From: SAR86 cluster bacterium SAR86B
Lineage (GTDB): Bacteria; Pseudomonadota; Gammaproteobacteria; Magnimaribacterales; D2472
Assembly (NCBI GenBank): GCA_905181955.1
Contig: CAJJAC010000009.1
Span: 124,001 to 188,000, forward strand
Reading direction: 5' to 3'
Length of the DNA: 64,000 bases
The notes under the pieces were generated by a model. That model searched no databases and had not been told where the DNA came from. It was given only the letters and a program-made list of their open reading frames with translations. The position numbers and the translations under genes were made by a program. This document shows positions 30,827 through 41,082 of the stretch, one piece after another (the first letter of the stretch is position 1; every line of letters starts with the position of its first letter).

Positions 30827-31039
30827 ATGAATAAATGGATATTACAGCTTTTTCTCTTTTTAGCTTTTATACCCTTAGCTATATTAATAGGCTATGGGGT
30901 GATAGTTTTTGCACCTATTTTTTGTTGTATTAAAGCTATAAATTCTTATAGATTTCAGAATCCCAAAGAAATGTATTTCTGGATTGCTCTTGGCTTTGTT
31001 TCATTTCTTCTTGCACTCAAGATGCTGGGAGCTATTTAA
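30827..31039 (+). CDS. Small hydrophobic membrane protein
   Basis: 70 residues with two membrane helices (about 5-35 and 47-68) around a short basic loop containing KAINSYRFQNPKEMY. I do not recognise the family. The stop codon overlaps the start of the following DUF4345-like gene by one base, so the two are translated together. Confidence 0.6.
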   Translation: MNKWILQLFLFLAFIPLAILIGYGVIVFAPIFCCIKAINSYRFQNPKEMYFWIALGFVSFLLALKMLGAI

Positions 31040-31434
31040 TGGAAAAAATAGTTAAATTCTTATTAGGTTTATTTACTTGTTTTTTTCTACTTATGGGTTG
31101 TTACATAATGTTAAAAAGCGACCTATCTTCAACTGTATTTCCCTTCACTATTAACAATCTGGAGACTGCAGGTGAGCTAAGGGCTGTTTTTGGCGGATCT
31201 TTGCTAGCATTTGGCTATTTATTACTTAGATTTCTTACTTCATCATCAAACGTAACGGTTTCATCAGTAATCATATATATCCTGGTTTGCATCAATATTG
31301 GAAGAATTATTAGTCTTTTTTATGAAGGTTATCTTACTTTTACTTTTTACTCTTGGATGCTTGAATTATGTCTCCTTATTTTGGTATGTTTTGCACACAA
31401 AAACCGAAAAAATAAGATAGACTACTATTTATAA
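31039..31434 (+). CDS. DUF4345-like membrane protein
   Basis: 131 residues with four hydrophobic segments. TAGELRAVFGGSLLAFGYLLL fits the conserved E-x-R-A-x-(Y/F)-G-G motif of DUF4345 proteins. The function is unknown. It is coupled to the preceding 70-residue gene and lies 37 bases before the giant subtilase gene; a second protein of this general type is at 42411-42836. Confidence 0.6.
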   Translation: MEKIVKFLLGLFTCFFLLMGCYIMLKSDLSSTVFPFTINNLETAGELRAVFGGSLLAFGYLLLRFLTSSSNVTVSSVIIYILVCINIGRIISLFYEGYLTFTFYSWMLELCLLILVCFAHKNRKNKIDYYL

Positions 31435-31471
31435 AAATTTACAAGATATCAGGCTTACAGGAGTCTTTTTT

Positions 31472-34400
31472 ATGTTTAAAAATAATTTAATAGCAATTGT
31501 TGTTTCTTTAGTATTTATAGCTTCATGTGGCGGTGGCGGGGGTGGTGGATCACCAACTCCTCCAGAACCAAGTCCAACTGCAAGCCTTTCCGCATCATCT
31601 TCTTCTGTTATTCTTGATACGGTTATTACCTTAACTTGGTCTTCTACTAATGCGACTTCATGTTCTGCTTCTGGAACCTGGACAGGTACTAAAGCTATTA
31701 GTGGAACTGAGGATGTAACTATCTCGACTCCAGGTGATAATACTTTTGGAATTAATTGTACTGGTGCTGGCGGCTCTGCATCTGCTTCAGCTATCGTTGA
31801 AGGTTATAGAAATACTGATGGTGTTTCTGTTGATGGTTATATTCGTCAAGCTGATATTTTTATTGATACCAATGATTCCTATACTGCTGATGGTGATGAA
31901 GATTCAACGACATCGGATAATGATGGTAAATTTACTATCAAATATTCAGATGGGAACCTTATTAGTTTAGGTGGTACCGATCTCGATTCTGGTAATGCTT
32001 TAGATAATCTTTTAATTGTTCATAAACTGACTGGTCACTCAGATTTTAAAGCTGTTACTCCAGTTACCTCAGTTGCAGCATTTATGACTGATGCCAGTCT
32101 AGTTAATGCAGCTCTTGGTATAGATTCAAGTCTTGATATTAGTGTTGTTGATCCGGTTGTAGGAAAGGGTGATGGCGGCATCAATGATTATCTATATGAA
32201 AAAGGTAACCAGCTCACAATTCTTGCTTACGCACTGCAAAATATTACGAATAATCTGAATACCACAACTGAGACTACTCAGGATTATTTTAAAGCTATAG
32301 CCGAAGAGCTTGATACAGAATATACAGCTACTGAAACCAGAGTTAATATTGAAACGGAAGCTTTTATAACTAAAGTTCTAAATAATGTTGTTGAATCTAA
32401 ATCTTTAACCTTAGATGCCACAAATAAAGCTAATACTATAAGTGCTCTAGCTGCTGTGCTTCCTGTAGTTCAAGTCAAAGCAAATAATGAGAATACGACT
32501 GCTATATTTGATTTTGCAACTAGTACCCTACAAACAGATGCTCAAGCAATAGCCAATGGAACAGCTACCACTGCAACTCTTACTAGTTATCAAACAGATA
32601 TTTTGAATTATGTTGCTGCTGATCAAAATGTAGATGTTAACGATCTAGTTCCAGATATCACCGCTCTTTCAGATAAAGTTATTATTAATGAAGATACCTC
32701 AATTGATATTAATGTTCTAGCAAATGATTCCTTCAATACGACCGCAACATTATCTGTTGCTATTGATGCACCAAGCAATGGATCCGCATCAATATCCAAT
32801 AATATAGTTTCTTATACGCCAGATAGTGATTTCTTTGGAAATGATGAAATTACTTATACACTAAGCCAGGCTGGACAAACTTCTGTATCAAGCATATCAA
32901 TTACTGTTACTTCAGTGAATGATATTCCAAAATTTACCAATCTACTTACAAATTACACAGTTGATGAAAATCAGACAGCAGTTACCAGTATCGATGTAAG
33001 TGATGTAGAGAGTGAGCCTCTAACTGTTTCAATCAATGGAGCAGATGCTACAAGTTTCAATTTATCTTCTGAAAATGTTTTAAGTTTTGCATCATCACCA
33101 GACTATGAAGAGCAAAATTCATATGCCATAACTGTCTCTGTTACAGATGGAATAGATACATTAAGTAAAGATGTAATAGTTAACTTAAATAATCTTAATG
33201 ATAATAATCCTGTCATTGCGTCATTAGCTTTTGATGCACCTGAAAACCAAACTGCTATTGGTAACGTTAATGCTTCAGATGCAGATCTAGATGCCCTTAT
33301 ATACTCCAATACCGGCTCCGAAGTATCTATTTCAAGCAGCGGGTTATTAACATTTGTAGTAGCTCCAGATTATGAAACAAAATCATCATATACAACTGCG
33401 GTAACGGTATCCGATGGTCTAAATCAGTTAACTGAAAATATAACTATTGATATAACTAACTTAAATGATAATCCAACTAATTTCTCTTCTTCAGCAGCTT
33501 TTAGTGCAAACGAAAATCAATCTTCAATTGGGACTGTTGTAGCGACAGATGCTGATACTGAATCACTGACATATAGCATTTCTGGTTCTGAGTTATCTAT
33601 TACCTCTGTTGGAGTTTTATCATTTGTAGATATACCAGATTATGAAGCTAAAACTTCATATTCAGCAACGGTTACTGCATCTGATGGAGTAAATTCAGGT
33701 TCTCAGGATATTTCTGTAAGCGTTATCGATGTTAATGATAATGCTCCTGTATTTACATCTGAGACAACATTCAATATAGCTGAAAACCAACTTGATATTG
33801 GTTCAGTTACTACGACTGATGCTGATGATGGGAATACAATTACCTATTCTGTAGATAACTCTGTTACTCAAAAAATAGAAGTATCTGTAGCTGCTAATGC
33901 TAGTGGCTCAGGCAATGTTTATGTGATCAGTGGAGCTCAAAAGAAACCACTTTTCCTTGAAGTTGGTAAAACTTATAGACTCGAACATCCAACAGCTCAC
34001 CCATTTAGATTCTCAACAACTTCTGATGGAACGCATGCTGGTGGGGAGGCTTATACGGCTGGTGTTGATACTTCAACAGACGGAGTTACTCTTATCACAG
34101 TATCTGCTGATACGCCTGCAGCTTTATATTATTACTGTAGCGTTCATCCTGGAATGGGTAGCGATGTAAGCTCAAGTTCTAACAGCTTTCCTGCAATAAG
34201 TGCCGCTAACTCAGGAGCTTTAACATTTAGCCAAAGACCAGATTTTGAAACTTTAGCTTCATTCTCAGCAAAAGTAACTGCCTCTGATGGAGTAAATACA
34301 ACTGATCAAGATATTCAAGTAAACATTTCTGATGTTGATGTTGAGGGCCCAGTTTTCTCTACACCAGCAACTCTAAATGCTGATGAGAATCAAACTGAAA

Positions 34401-37400
34401 TTGGTACAGTATTAGCAGTCGATCCGTTCGATGCAGTTGTCAGCTACGCGCTTTCAGGAACTGACGCTAGTGTAATGACTCTTGATTCTAGTTCTGGAGT
34501 ATTGGTATTTAATTCATCAACTGACTATGAAACAAAATCTTCTTACTCTGTAATAGTTTCAGCGGCAGGTGAAATTGCTACAACTGATCAGAATCTAACA
34601 GTAAGTATCAACAACTTAAACGATAACCCTCCAGTATTTACTTCTTTAGCCAGTTTTAGTGCTGCTGAAAATCAGACAACCATTGGGACTGTTACAGCTT
34701 CTGATGCTGATAATCTTTCATTAACATTCTCAATTACTGGTTCTGAGCTAGCTATAACCTCATCAGGAACCCTAACTTTTGTAACAGCACCTGATTATGA
34801 AACAACAACAAGCTATTCTGCGACTGTAACAGTAACTGATGGAGCAACCACTATTACTCAAGCTATATCAGTAGCAATTACAGATGTGGATGATGTCGCT
34901 CCTGTGATTACATCTTCTGCAACCTTTAGTGGAGCAGAAAATCAAACAACTATTGGAACTGCTACCGCTACAGATGTTGATAGCTCATCTATAACATTCA
35001 GTATTTCAGGGGCAGATCTAGCGGCAACTTCAGGAGGTGTTATAACTTTTGCAACAGCACCTGATTTTGAAACAACTCCTTCATACACAGCAACTCTCAC
35101 AGCAACAGATGGAATTAATTCATCTACTCAAAGTATTACTGTAAATGTTACCGATGTTAATGAGATGCCAACCTTTACTTCTTTAGCGAGTTTTGATGCA
35201 GATGAAAATCAAACAACTATTGGTTCAGTTACAGCAGATGATGTTGATAGCTCATCTATAACATTTAGTGTTTCAGGATCAGATTTAGCCTTAACCTCAG
35301 ATGGAACTTTGTCTTTTATAACAGCTCCTGACTATGAAACAAAATCTTCATATTCAGCAACAGTTACTGCATCTGATGGTGATCTGTCGGCTACACAAGC
35401 TATAACTGTTAATGTAAATAACTTAAATGACAATGCACCAGTATTCACATCTTCTGCAAGCTTTAGTGCAGATGAAAATCAAACTTCCATAACTATAGTT
35501 TCAGCAAGTGATGCTGATGATAGCTCATTAAGCTTTAGCGTATCGGGATCAGAACTGCTGATTACAGATGGTGGCGTCTTATCCTTTGCATCAGCACCTG
35601 ACTATGAAACTAAATCTTCATATACAGCAACTATTACTGTGAGTGATGGTGTAGCTTCAGCTACACAAAATATTACAGTAAGTATTAATAACTTAAATGA
35701 TAACGCTCCAGTATTTACTTCATCTGCTTCATTTAGTGCTGCGGAAAACCAAACAGCTATTGGAACAGTTACAGCAACTGATGCAGATGGAAACTCAATG
35801 AGTTTCTCTGTCTCGGGATCTGAATTATCTATAAGCGCAGCAGGACAATTATCTTTTATAGCCGCGCCTGATTATGAGACAAAAACAACTTATACGGCAA
35901 CAGTAACAGTTTCTGATGGTAATTTATCAGCAACACAAACTATTACTATTAATGTTTCAAATGCTAACGATAATGCTCCTGTTATTGCAGATTTTGCTGC
36001 AAATACAGAAGTTTCTAACGGACAAACTTCAGTCTTAACAGTAACAGTTACAGATGCTGACGGGGACACTCCAACGCTTTCACTTATTGGTGCAGATGCT
36101 GCTGCGTTATCTATTTCTTCAGAAGGAGTCATAGTATTTAATTCAAGTCCTTCCTTTGCATCACCAACTGATACTGATGGTGATAACGTATATGAATTTA
36201 CTGTAAAAGCAGATGATTCAGTTAATACCTCAACAAAATCAGGAACTGTTACTGTTCTTGAAACAAATGATCCTCCAACATTCACTGATTTAGAGTCTTC
36301 TTATACTCTAGAAGAAAATACTGTTGATGTTGTTACTGTTAGCGCTTCAGATCCTGATGGTAATGCAATAACATTCTCACTATCTGGCGATGATGCGGAT
36401 GACTTTACTCTATCAACAAGTGGAGTTTTAGCTTTTGCAGCTATCTCTAATTATGAGGTTCCAACAGATGCTAATACAAATAATACATATGAAATTAATG
36501 TTGTTATTTCTGATGGAAGTAATGAAGTTGCCCAAGCAGTTAGCATAATTATTACTGATGTTTCAGAGGCACCTGAGTTTGTAGGCCTTCCTGCTATTTT
36601 CTTAATAGAGGAAAATGATAATACTGTTCTAACTTTAGAAGTTGCCGATCCTGAGGGTGATGACTTTGGAAGTGTAACCATGACTGGTGTTGATGCAGCT
36701 GAATTTTTACTTGGCTCTAACGGCTTCTTAAGATTTAATGCTCTGGAAGGCGCCAATTATGAAGGTCCAACAGATGCTGATGCTGATAATAACTACGAAC
36801 TTACTTTTTCAGTAACAGACACCACCAATAGCTTAACAAGAGAACAAAATCTTACAGTTCAGGTTACAGATTTAAAAGATACCTTCTCGTTAACACAAAC
36901 CATTCTTACCTCTAATACAACAGTCTTAGATGGGGATGTGCCAACACCAATGAATAATGGAGTGGGTTACACAAAAACACCTAATGACGTAATTGAGGAT
37001 GCTAAAGCATTAATAACCCCTAGTGAGGTTACTGGTTTTATTGGAGACAAGCTTATAGATGTTTATAGTAGAGACGAAGATGGTAATGTTATTTTTGATG
37101 CAGAGGGGAATGCTGTTATCACAGCTCTTCAGACAATTGATCCAGAAGATTGGTATAAATTAAATACAGTTCCAGGACTTCAAATTGAATTAGCAATTGA
37201 AGATTATCAAGAAGAGGTTACTGATGCTGATGGAAATGTTTCAACAGTTACTAACAAAGCCACACTTCTTTTATATAACTCAAATGGAGTTTTAACTGAT
37301 TTCTCATATACAGTAGGCTCATCAGAGCAATACCAAAAAATTAACCTTCCTGATACAGGTATTTTTTATGCAGTAGTTGCTAAAGATCAAGGCGCTAGTA

Positions 37401-39478
37401 AATATACTTTACTGCTAGCTCCAGGTGGCTCTGCATCCAGTACAAGCTTTACTCCTTCCAAAGACGCCTTTGTTAAAGGAGAGTTTATATCTTACAGATC
37501 CTTCTCAGGTAAACTTGATACCTATGAGGATATATATCCTGAATTTAATCAGAATGAAGATTTAAATCAAAAACTTTCTTATATCGATAATTCAGATTTC
37601 ATGGGATTGAGAGTTATTGAATTCAATCTTGAGAATGAATATTCAACTATATTTGGAAGTGAAACATATTTAGATTCTAAAGATTTAATAGCCAATAATT
37701 CTGAACAAGTTTTATATTTAAAACAATGGAAAATTCTACAGCATTATAAAAATATTAATCCTAAATTAAATCTCGAGTTTAATAAGATTTACCAAAAACT
37801 TGGTTTTACTAAAGATACATACTGGGATTATCAGTGGGGTCTTCAATTAATGGGCTTGGAGAAAGTTCTAAATGCATCAGGTCAAGAGGTTAAAGATGTT
37901 GCTGTTGCAGTAATTGATTCTGGCTCTCCACTGATAACATCTTCTGCATGGACAACTTCTCATTTCCTAGATGGCGGGTTTGATTTTATTGATAATGATT
38001 TTGATCCTACTGATGCTGTTGATGTTGCAAGTAACTCTCATGGAACCCATGTAGCTACAACTATTTCTGCGGCAAATGATGGAAATAATATAAACGGATT
38101 TGGAATTCATACAGTTCCATTTAGGGTTTTTGGTCCTAGTGGAGGAGCTTCACAGTCAGATGTTACAAACTCTATGTTATTTGCCGCTGGACTTCCTAAT
38201 ATTACTGGCCAAGTTTATGGAGGCTCAGTACCTATAAAAGTAGTAAATATGAGCTTAGGAAGTATAGGTGGTGGCTGTAGCACAGCTTATAGAAATGCAA
38301 TTCTAGATGTTACTAATAGTGGTGTAACTGTTGTTGCTTCATCTGGTAATAGTGCTGAAGAATCTCCTGGAATTAAGGGTTATCCTGCATCATGCGATAA
38401 TGTTATTTCAGTTGCAGCAGTTAATCCTCTTTCACAAAGAGCATATTATTCAACTTACAATGATGCGGTAGATGTAGCAGCTCCAGGTGGAACTACAGGT
38501 ACTGATTTAAATGGTGATGGTCAGTCTGATGGTATTTTAGCTTTTGATGGAAGTGAAAATCTTACTTATTATCAAGGAACATCTATGGCAGCCCCTCATG
38601 CTTCTGCAGCTATTGCTTTAATATACGCATTAAAACCTGAATGGGATGCTATTCAAATGGAAGCATTTATTAAATCTGGTTTCTTTACTGATGACATAGG
38701 AACAGAAGGCAAGGATGATGAGTTCGGTTATGGGTTAATAAACCTTGATAAAGCCTTTACCAATCTAATTGATGGCGGGCTTGATTTTACATATGCAACC
38801 ATCACTCCTGGTTCTTTTGTGTTTGGTTATACAGACACTGAAAAGATAATAACTGTAAGTAAAGTGGGAACTGGCGATCTTACTGTTACTCAATTAGTTT
38901 CATCAAATTCTTCATTAACATCAATTTCAACAATCGATGTTGATAGCGATGGTTATGGAACTTATAAAGTTACTCTTACAAGAGGAGAAGTTCCTGATGG
39001 CACTTATACTGGAAGCATTATTGCTGAATTAAGTGACGGTACTAAATCGAATGTTACCTTCACATATTCATCTGGTGCAGAAAGAACTAGTCCGGAGATT
39101 GGATATGTACTAGCATATCTTTATGATGAAAATGGTGATTATTATAGGGGTTGGAGAGTTCAACTAGGTGCTGGTGGCTTAACATTTAACGTTAGTGATA
39201 TTGATATAGGAAGTTATTATTGGCTTTTCTCTACCAATATTGATAGCGATGGCTATATTAGAGGCACAGGAGAGATTTGGGAGCAGTATCCTGAGGTTAC
39301 ATCACAATATGAATTCTTTACTCTAATTGATAGTGATGTTGAGGCTACGAGTGTATATCTTAAGACTCGATCAAGCGGAGGAGGTCTAAGTGCATCTTCT
39401 ATGCTCTCTAAATTAAAAGTACAGAATGAAGCTGAGGCAAAAAATACCAAATCTAAATTAACGATAATAAAAAATTAA
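31472..39478 (+). CDS. Giant cadherin-repeat subtilisin-family lipoprotein
   Basis: 2668 residues. The lipobox is FIASC followed by seven Gly. Order: Ig-like domain (about 35-110); a carboxypeptidase-regulatory-like segment and helical region (about 110-395); an Ig-like domain (about 397-485); 13 cadherin-like repeats of about 90 residues (about 486-1805), most with ENQT, PDYETKSSY and NDNAPVF; a linker; a subtilisin domain with Asp2149 (VIDSG), His2193 (SHGTH) and Ser2371 (GTSMAAPH); then C-terminal beta domains. It is probably exported, lipid-anchored, and displays a serine protease on a long calcium-rigidified stalk, for particle attachment or protein degradation. Repeat 4 contains an inserted cupredoxin-like domain. 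The ATG follows AGGAG. Confidence 0.88.
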   Translation: MFKNNLIAIVVSLVFIASCGGGGGGGSPTPPEPSPTASLSASSSSVILDTVITLTWSSTNATSCSASGTWTGTKAISGTEDVTISTPGDNTFGINCTGAGGSASASAIVEGYRNTDGVSVDGYIRQADIFIDTNDSYTADGDEDSTTSDNDGKFTIKYSDGNLISLGGTDLDSGNALDNLLIVHKLTGHSDFKAVTPVTSVAAFMTDASLVNAALGIDSSLDISVVDPVVGKGDGGINDYLYEKGNQLTILAYALQNITNNLNTTTETTQDYFKAIAEELDTEYTATETRVNIETEAFITKVLNNVVESKSLTLDATNKANTISALAAVLPVVQVKANNENTTAIFDFATSTLQTDAQAIANGTATTATLTSYQTDILNYVAADQNVDVNDLVPDITALSDKVIINEDTSIDINVLANDSFNTTATLSVAIDAPSNGSASISNNIVSYTPDSDFFGNDEITYTLSQAGQTSVSSISITVTSVNDIPKFTNLLTNYTVDENQTAVTSIDVSDVESEPLTVSINGADATSFNLSSENVLSFASSPDYEEQNSYAITVSVTDGIDTLSKDVIVNLNNLNDNNPVIASLAFDAPENQTAIGNVNASDADLDALIYSNTGSEVSISSSGLLTFVVAPDYETKSSYTTAVTVSDGLNQLTENITIDITNLNDNPTNFSSSAAFSANENQSSIGTVVATDADTESLTYSISGSELSITSVGVLSFVDIPDYEAKTSYSATVTASDGVNSGSQDISVSVIDVNDNAPVFTSETTFNIAENQLDIGSVTTTDADDGNTITYSVDNSVTQKIEVSVAANASGSGNVYVISGAQKKPLFLEVGKTYRLEHPTAHPFRFSTTSDGTHAGGEAYTAGVDTSTDGVTLITVSADTPAALYYYCSVHPGMGSDVSSSSNSFPAISAANSGALTFSQRPDFETLASFSAKVTASDGVNTTDQDIQVNISDVDVEGPVFSTPATLNADENQTEIGTVLAVDPFDAVVSYALSGTDASVMTLDSSSGVLVFNSSTDYETKSSYSVIVSAAGEIATTDQNLTVSINNLNDNPPVFTSLASFSAAENQTTIGTVTASDADNLSLTFSITGSELAITSSGTLTFVTAPDYETTTSYSATVTVTDGATTITQAISVAITDVDDVAPVITSSATFSGAENQTTIGTATATDVDSSSITFSISGADLAATSGGVITFATAPDFETTPSYTATLTATDGINSSTQSITVNVTDVNEMPTFTSLASFDADENQTTIGSVTADDVDSSSITFSVSGSDLALTSDGTLSFITAPDYETKSSYSATVTASDGDLSATQAITVNVNNLNDNAPVFTSSASFSADENQTSITIVSASDADDSSLSFSVSGSELLITDGGVLSFASAPDYETKSSYTATITVSDGVASATQNITVSINNLNDNAPVFTSSASFSAAENQTAIGTVTATDADGNSMSFSVSGSELSISAAGQLSFIAAPDYETKTTYTATVTVSDGNLSATQTITINVSNANDNAPVIADFAANTEVSNGQTSVLTVTVTDADGDTPTLSLIGADAAALSISSEGVIVFNSSPSFASPTDTDGDNVYEFTVKADDSVNTSTKSGTVTVLETNDPPTFTDLESSYTLEENTVDVVTVSASDPDGNAITFSLSGDDADDFTLSTSGVLAFAAISNYEVPTDANTNNTYEINVVISDGSNEVAQAVSIIITDVSEAPEFVGLPAIFLIEENDNTVLTLEVADPEGDDFGSVTMTGVDAAEFLLGSNGFLRFNALEGANYEGPTDADADNNYELTFSVTDTTNSLTREQNLTVQVTDLKDTFSLTQTILTSNTTVLDGDVPTPMNNGVGYTKTPNDVIEDAKALITPSEVTGFIGDKLIDVYSRDEDGNVIFDAEGNAVITALQTIDPEDWYKLNTVPGLQIELAIEDYQEEVTDADGNVSTVTNKATLLLYNSNGVLTDFSYTVGSSEQYQKINLPDTGIFYAVVAKDQGASKYTLLLAPGGSASSTSFTPSKDAFVKGEFISYRSFSGKLDTYEDIYPEFNQNEDLNQKLSYIDNSDFMGLRVIEFNLENEYSTIFGSETYLDSKDLIANNSEQVLYLKQWKILQHYKNINPKLNLEFNKIYQKLGFTKDTYWDYQWGLQLMGLEKVLNASGQEVKDVAVAVIDSGSPLITSSAWTTSHFLDGGFDFIDNDFDPTDAVDVASNSHGTHVATTISAANDGNNINGFGIHTVPFRVFGPSGGASQSDVTNSMLFAAGLPNITGQVYGGSVPIKVVNMSLGSIGGGCSTAYRNAILDVTNSGVTVVASSGNSAEESPGIKGYPASCDNVISVAAVNPLSQRAYYSTYNDAVDVAAPGGTTGTDLNGDGQSDGILAFDGSENLTYYQGTSMAAPHASAAIALIYALKPEWDAIQMEAFIKSGFFTDDIGTEGKDDEFGYGLINLDKAFTNLIDGGLDFTYATITPGSFVFGYTDTEKIITVSKVGTGDLTVTQLVSSNSSLTSISTIDVDSDGYGTYKVTLTRGEVPDGTYTGSIIAELSDGTKSNVTFTYSSGAERTSPEIGYVLAYLYDENGDYYRGWRVQLGAGGLTFNVSDIDIGSYYWLFSTNIDSDGYIRGTGEIWEQYPEVTSQYEFFTLIDSDVEATSVYLKTRSSGGGLSASSMLSKLKVQNEAEAKNTKSKLTIIKN
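32928..36885 (+). repeat. Thirteen tandem cadherin-like repeats (about 270 bp each)
   Basis: Protein repeats of about 88-100 residues run without a break. Each has an ENQ(T) turn near the start, a D-A-D calcium-type motif, GSEL...G-L-F, P-D-Y-E-T, then S-D-G and N-D-N-x-P. Repeats 6-10 are the most alike, with shared DNA stretches that make recombination or misassembly plausible. Repeat 4 is interrupted by about 100 residues; repeats 11-13 are longer and more diverged. Confidence 0.85.
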
Positions 39479-39500
39479 ATTTATATATTAAAAATATTAT

Positions 39501-39529
39501 TTAATTTTTCATACTTATTGGATTATAAT
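39501..39529 (+). promoter_or_regulatory. Putative promoter of tRNA-Leu
   Basis: TATAAT at 39524-39529 is a perfect -10, 17 bases after TTAATT at 39501-39506, and ends 33 bases before the tRNA. Confidence 0.4.
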
Positions 39530-39562
39530 TCTTAATCTTTTTTTTGAAGATAACAAGTTTTT

Positions 39563-39647
39563 GGGGATGTGGTGGAACTGGTAGACACGCTAGGTTTAGA
39601 ACCTAGTGCCGCAAGGCGTGGGGGTTCGATCCCCTCCATCCCTACCA
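39563..39647 (+). tRNA. tRNA-Leu (anticodon UAG)
   Basis: An 85-base cloverleaf. The acceptor GGGGATG pairs with CATCCCT (one G-U), the anticodon stem CTAGG/CCTAG encloses loop TTTAGAA with anticodon TAG, the long variable arm (TGCCGCAAGGCGT) marks a class II tRNA, the T loop is TTCGATC, and CCA is encoded. It reads CUA and other CUN codons. Confidence 0.96.
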
Positions 39648-39729
39648 TCTAACTTTTCATATAATTTTTATTAACATATTAATTATGTGATTCAGGTAAG
39701 ATGTTTGAGAAATTAATAAATAAACTTGA

Positions 39730-40998
39730 ATGAATTTTCCATATCGCTTTAGATTAATCTCACTTTCAACACTAGCAGTTTTCATCTGCTATATAGATAG
39801 AATCAATATTTCAGTTGCTGCTGTAGAAATACAAGACCAGTTTGGTTGGGATAATACTCAGCTTGGATTAGTGCTTTCTTCTTTTTTTGTAGGTTATATA
39901 TTTACTCAATATTTGGGTGGGTTCTTGGCTGATAGGTATGGTGGCAAAAGAGTTCTTGGATATGGTGTTTTACTATGGTCTCTTTTTACAATTCTGACTC
40001 CGGCTGCTGCTCATCATAGCTTCTTCTTATTATTAACTACCAGAGTCCTTATGGGACTAGGTGAAGGTATTACTTTTCCAGCTTGGCATAGCCTTTATGC
40101 TAGATGGGTTCCATATCAAGAAAGAACTCGAGCTATAGCTTTTACTAATAGTGGGATACCTCTTGGAAGTATTTTTGCGTATGTTGCAACACCAATCATA
40201 ATGATTATGTTTGGATGGGAGTGGGCCTTTTATTCATTTGGAGCTCTTGGCGTCGTATGGTTCTTTTTTTGGCATAGAAATATTACCTCTTTACCAACCG
40301 ATCACCCTGATATCTCTATAGACGAGCTTGATTATATTATTAGAGAAGCTCCAGCTAAAGAGAAAGCTCCAAAACTTCCTCCATTCAAAACATTGGTAAA
40401 AAATAAACCATTATGGGCAATTATTGTTGCTCATTTTTGTGCAAGTTGGCCTTTATTTGTTCTTATATCTTGGCTACCTATTTTTATTAGAGACGGGCTT
40501 GGAATTAGTTATCAGGAGGATACTGCTACATTTATTTTACTCATATTAGTCCCATCAATTGTATCTGTTGTCTTTGTTAACCTAGGTGGCTACTTGTCAG
40601 ATCTTTTTATTAAAAAAGGGCACCGCATCTTAACTGTCAGAAGAACCTGTACAGTTATTGGGTTTGGCGGGTCTTCACTTGCGTTAGGTCTTCTTCCATC
40701 TACTGATTCTATTATTGGCGTAATGATAATGCTCTCTATTACTAATATCTGTGCAGGTCTTGGTACTGGAGGTTACTCTGTAAATCATGCTGATATAGGT
40801 CCTAAGCATACAGGCTCTATAATGGGGATCAGCGCAACTATAGCAACGATTCCTGGGATAGTGGGTGTTGCTCTATCAGGGTTTTTAGTGGATTTTACTG
40901 GCTCTTTTGATAGTGTATTTTATCTTTCATCTGCTATTTTATTATTTGGCGGTATCTTTTATTTAACTTTCGCGAGTACAACTAAGCAATTTGATTAA
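39730..40998 (+). CDS. MFS transporter, anion:cation symporter type
   Basis: 422 residues, 12 membrane helices. The N-terminus has YIDRINISVA, the loop 2-3 motif is GGFLADRYGGKRV, and RVLMGLGEGITFPAWHSL matches the fourth-helix motif of the ACS/SLC17 family (hexuronate, phthalate, sialate and phosphate-type anion symporters). It probably takes up an organic anion with H+ or Na+. The substrate cannot be assigned. It is a single gene, 82 bases after tRNA-Leu. Confidence 0.85.
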   Translation: MNFPYRFRLISLSTLAVFICYIDRINISVAAVEIQDQFGWDNTQLGLVLSSFFVGYIFTQYLGGFLADRYGGKRVLGYGVLLWSLFTILTPAAAHHSFFLLLTTRVLMGLGEGITFPAWHSLYARWVPYQERTRAIAFTNSGIPLGSIFAYVATPIIMIMFGWEWAFYSFGALGVVWFFFWHRNITSLPTDHPDISIDELDYIIREAPAKEKAPKLPPFKTLVKNKPLWAIIVAHFCASWPLFVLISWLPIFIRDGLGISYQEDTATFILLILVPSIVSVVFVNLGGYLSDLFIKKGHRILTVRRTCTVIGFGGSSLALGLLPSTDSIIGVMIMLSITNICAGLGTGGYSVNHADIGPKHTGSIMGISATIATIPGIVGVALSGFLVDFTGSFDSVFYLSSAILLFGGIFYLTFASTTKQFD

Positions 40999-41082
40999 AG
41001 ATTTTTAGTAATAATATTTCTTATAAATACATTAACTTAATTCACTAATTTTTAAAAAGATTCGAATAAGTTATAATGATTG

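Noticed and set aside
31510-31550. G-rich run after the lipobox of the giant lipoprotein (and a similar one at 48490)
   Set aside because: Mixed Gly codons, not a homopolymer, so phase variation by slippage is unlikely. A Gly linker after the lipid Cys is an ordinary sorting spacer.
35890-36756. Antisense open frames of about 100-130 codons
   Set aside because: They lie opposite the repeat-rich coding frame, have no ribosome site, and encode low-complexity Ser/Thr/Val-rich sequence caused by the sense codons.
32928-36885. Possible CRISPR or satellite array in the repeated DNA
   Set aside because: The period is about 270 bp, the frame is open throughout, and the repeats are protein domains.
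39480-39515. Possible terminator after the giant gene (ATTAA...TTAAT then T-run)
   Set aside because: A 5-bp AT-only stem is too weak to call.
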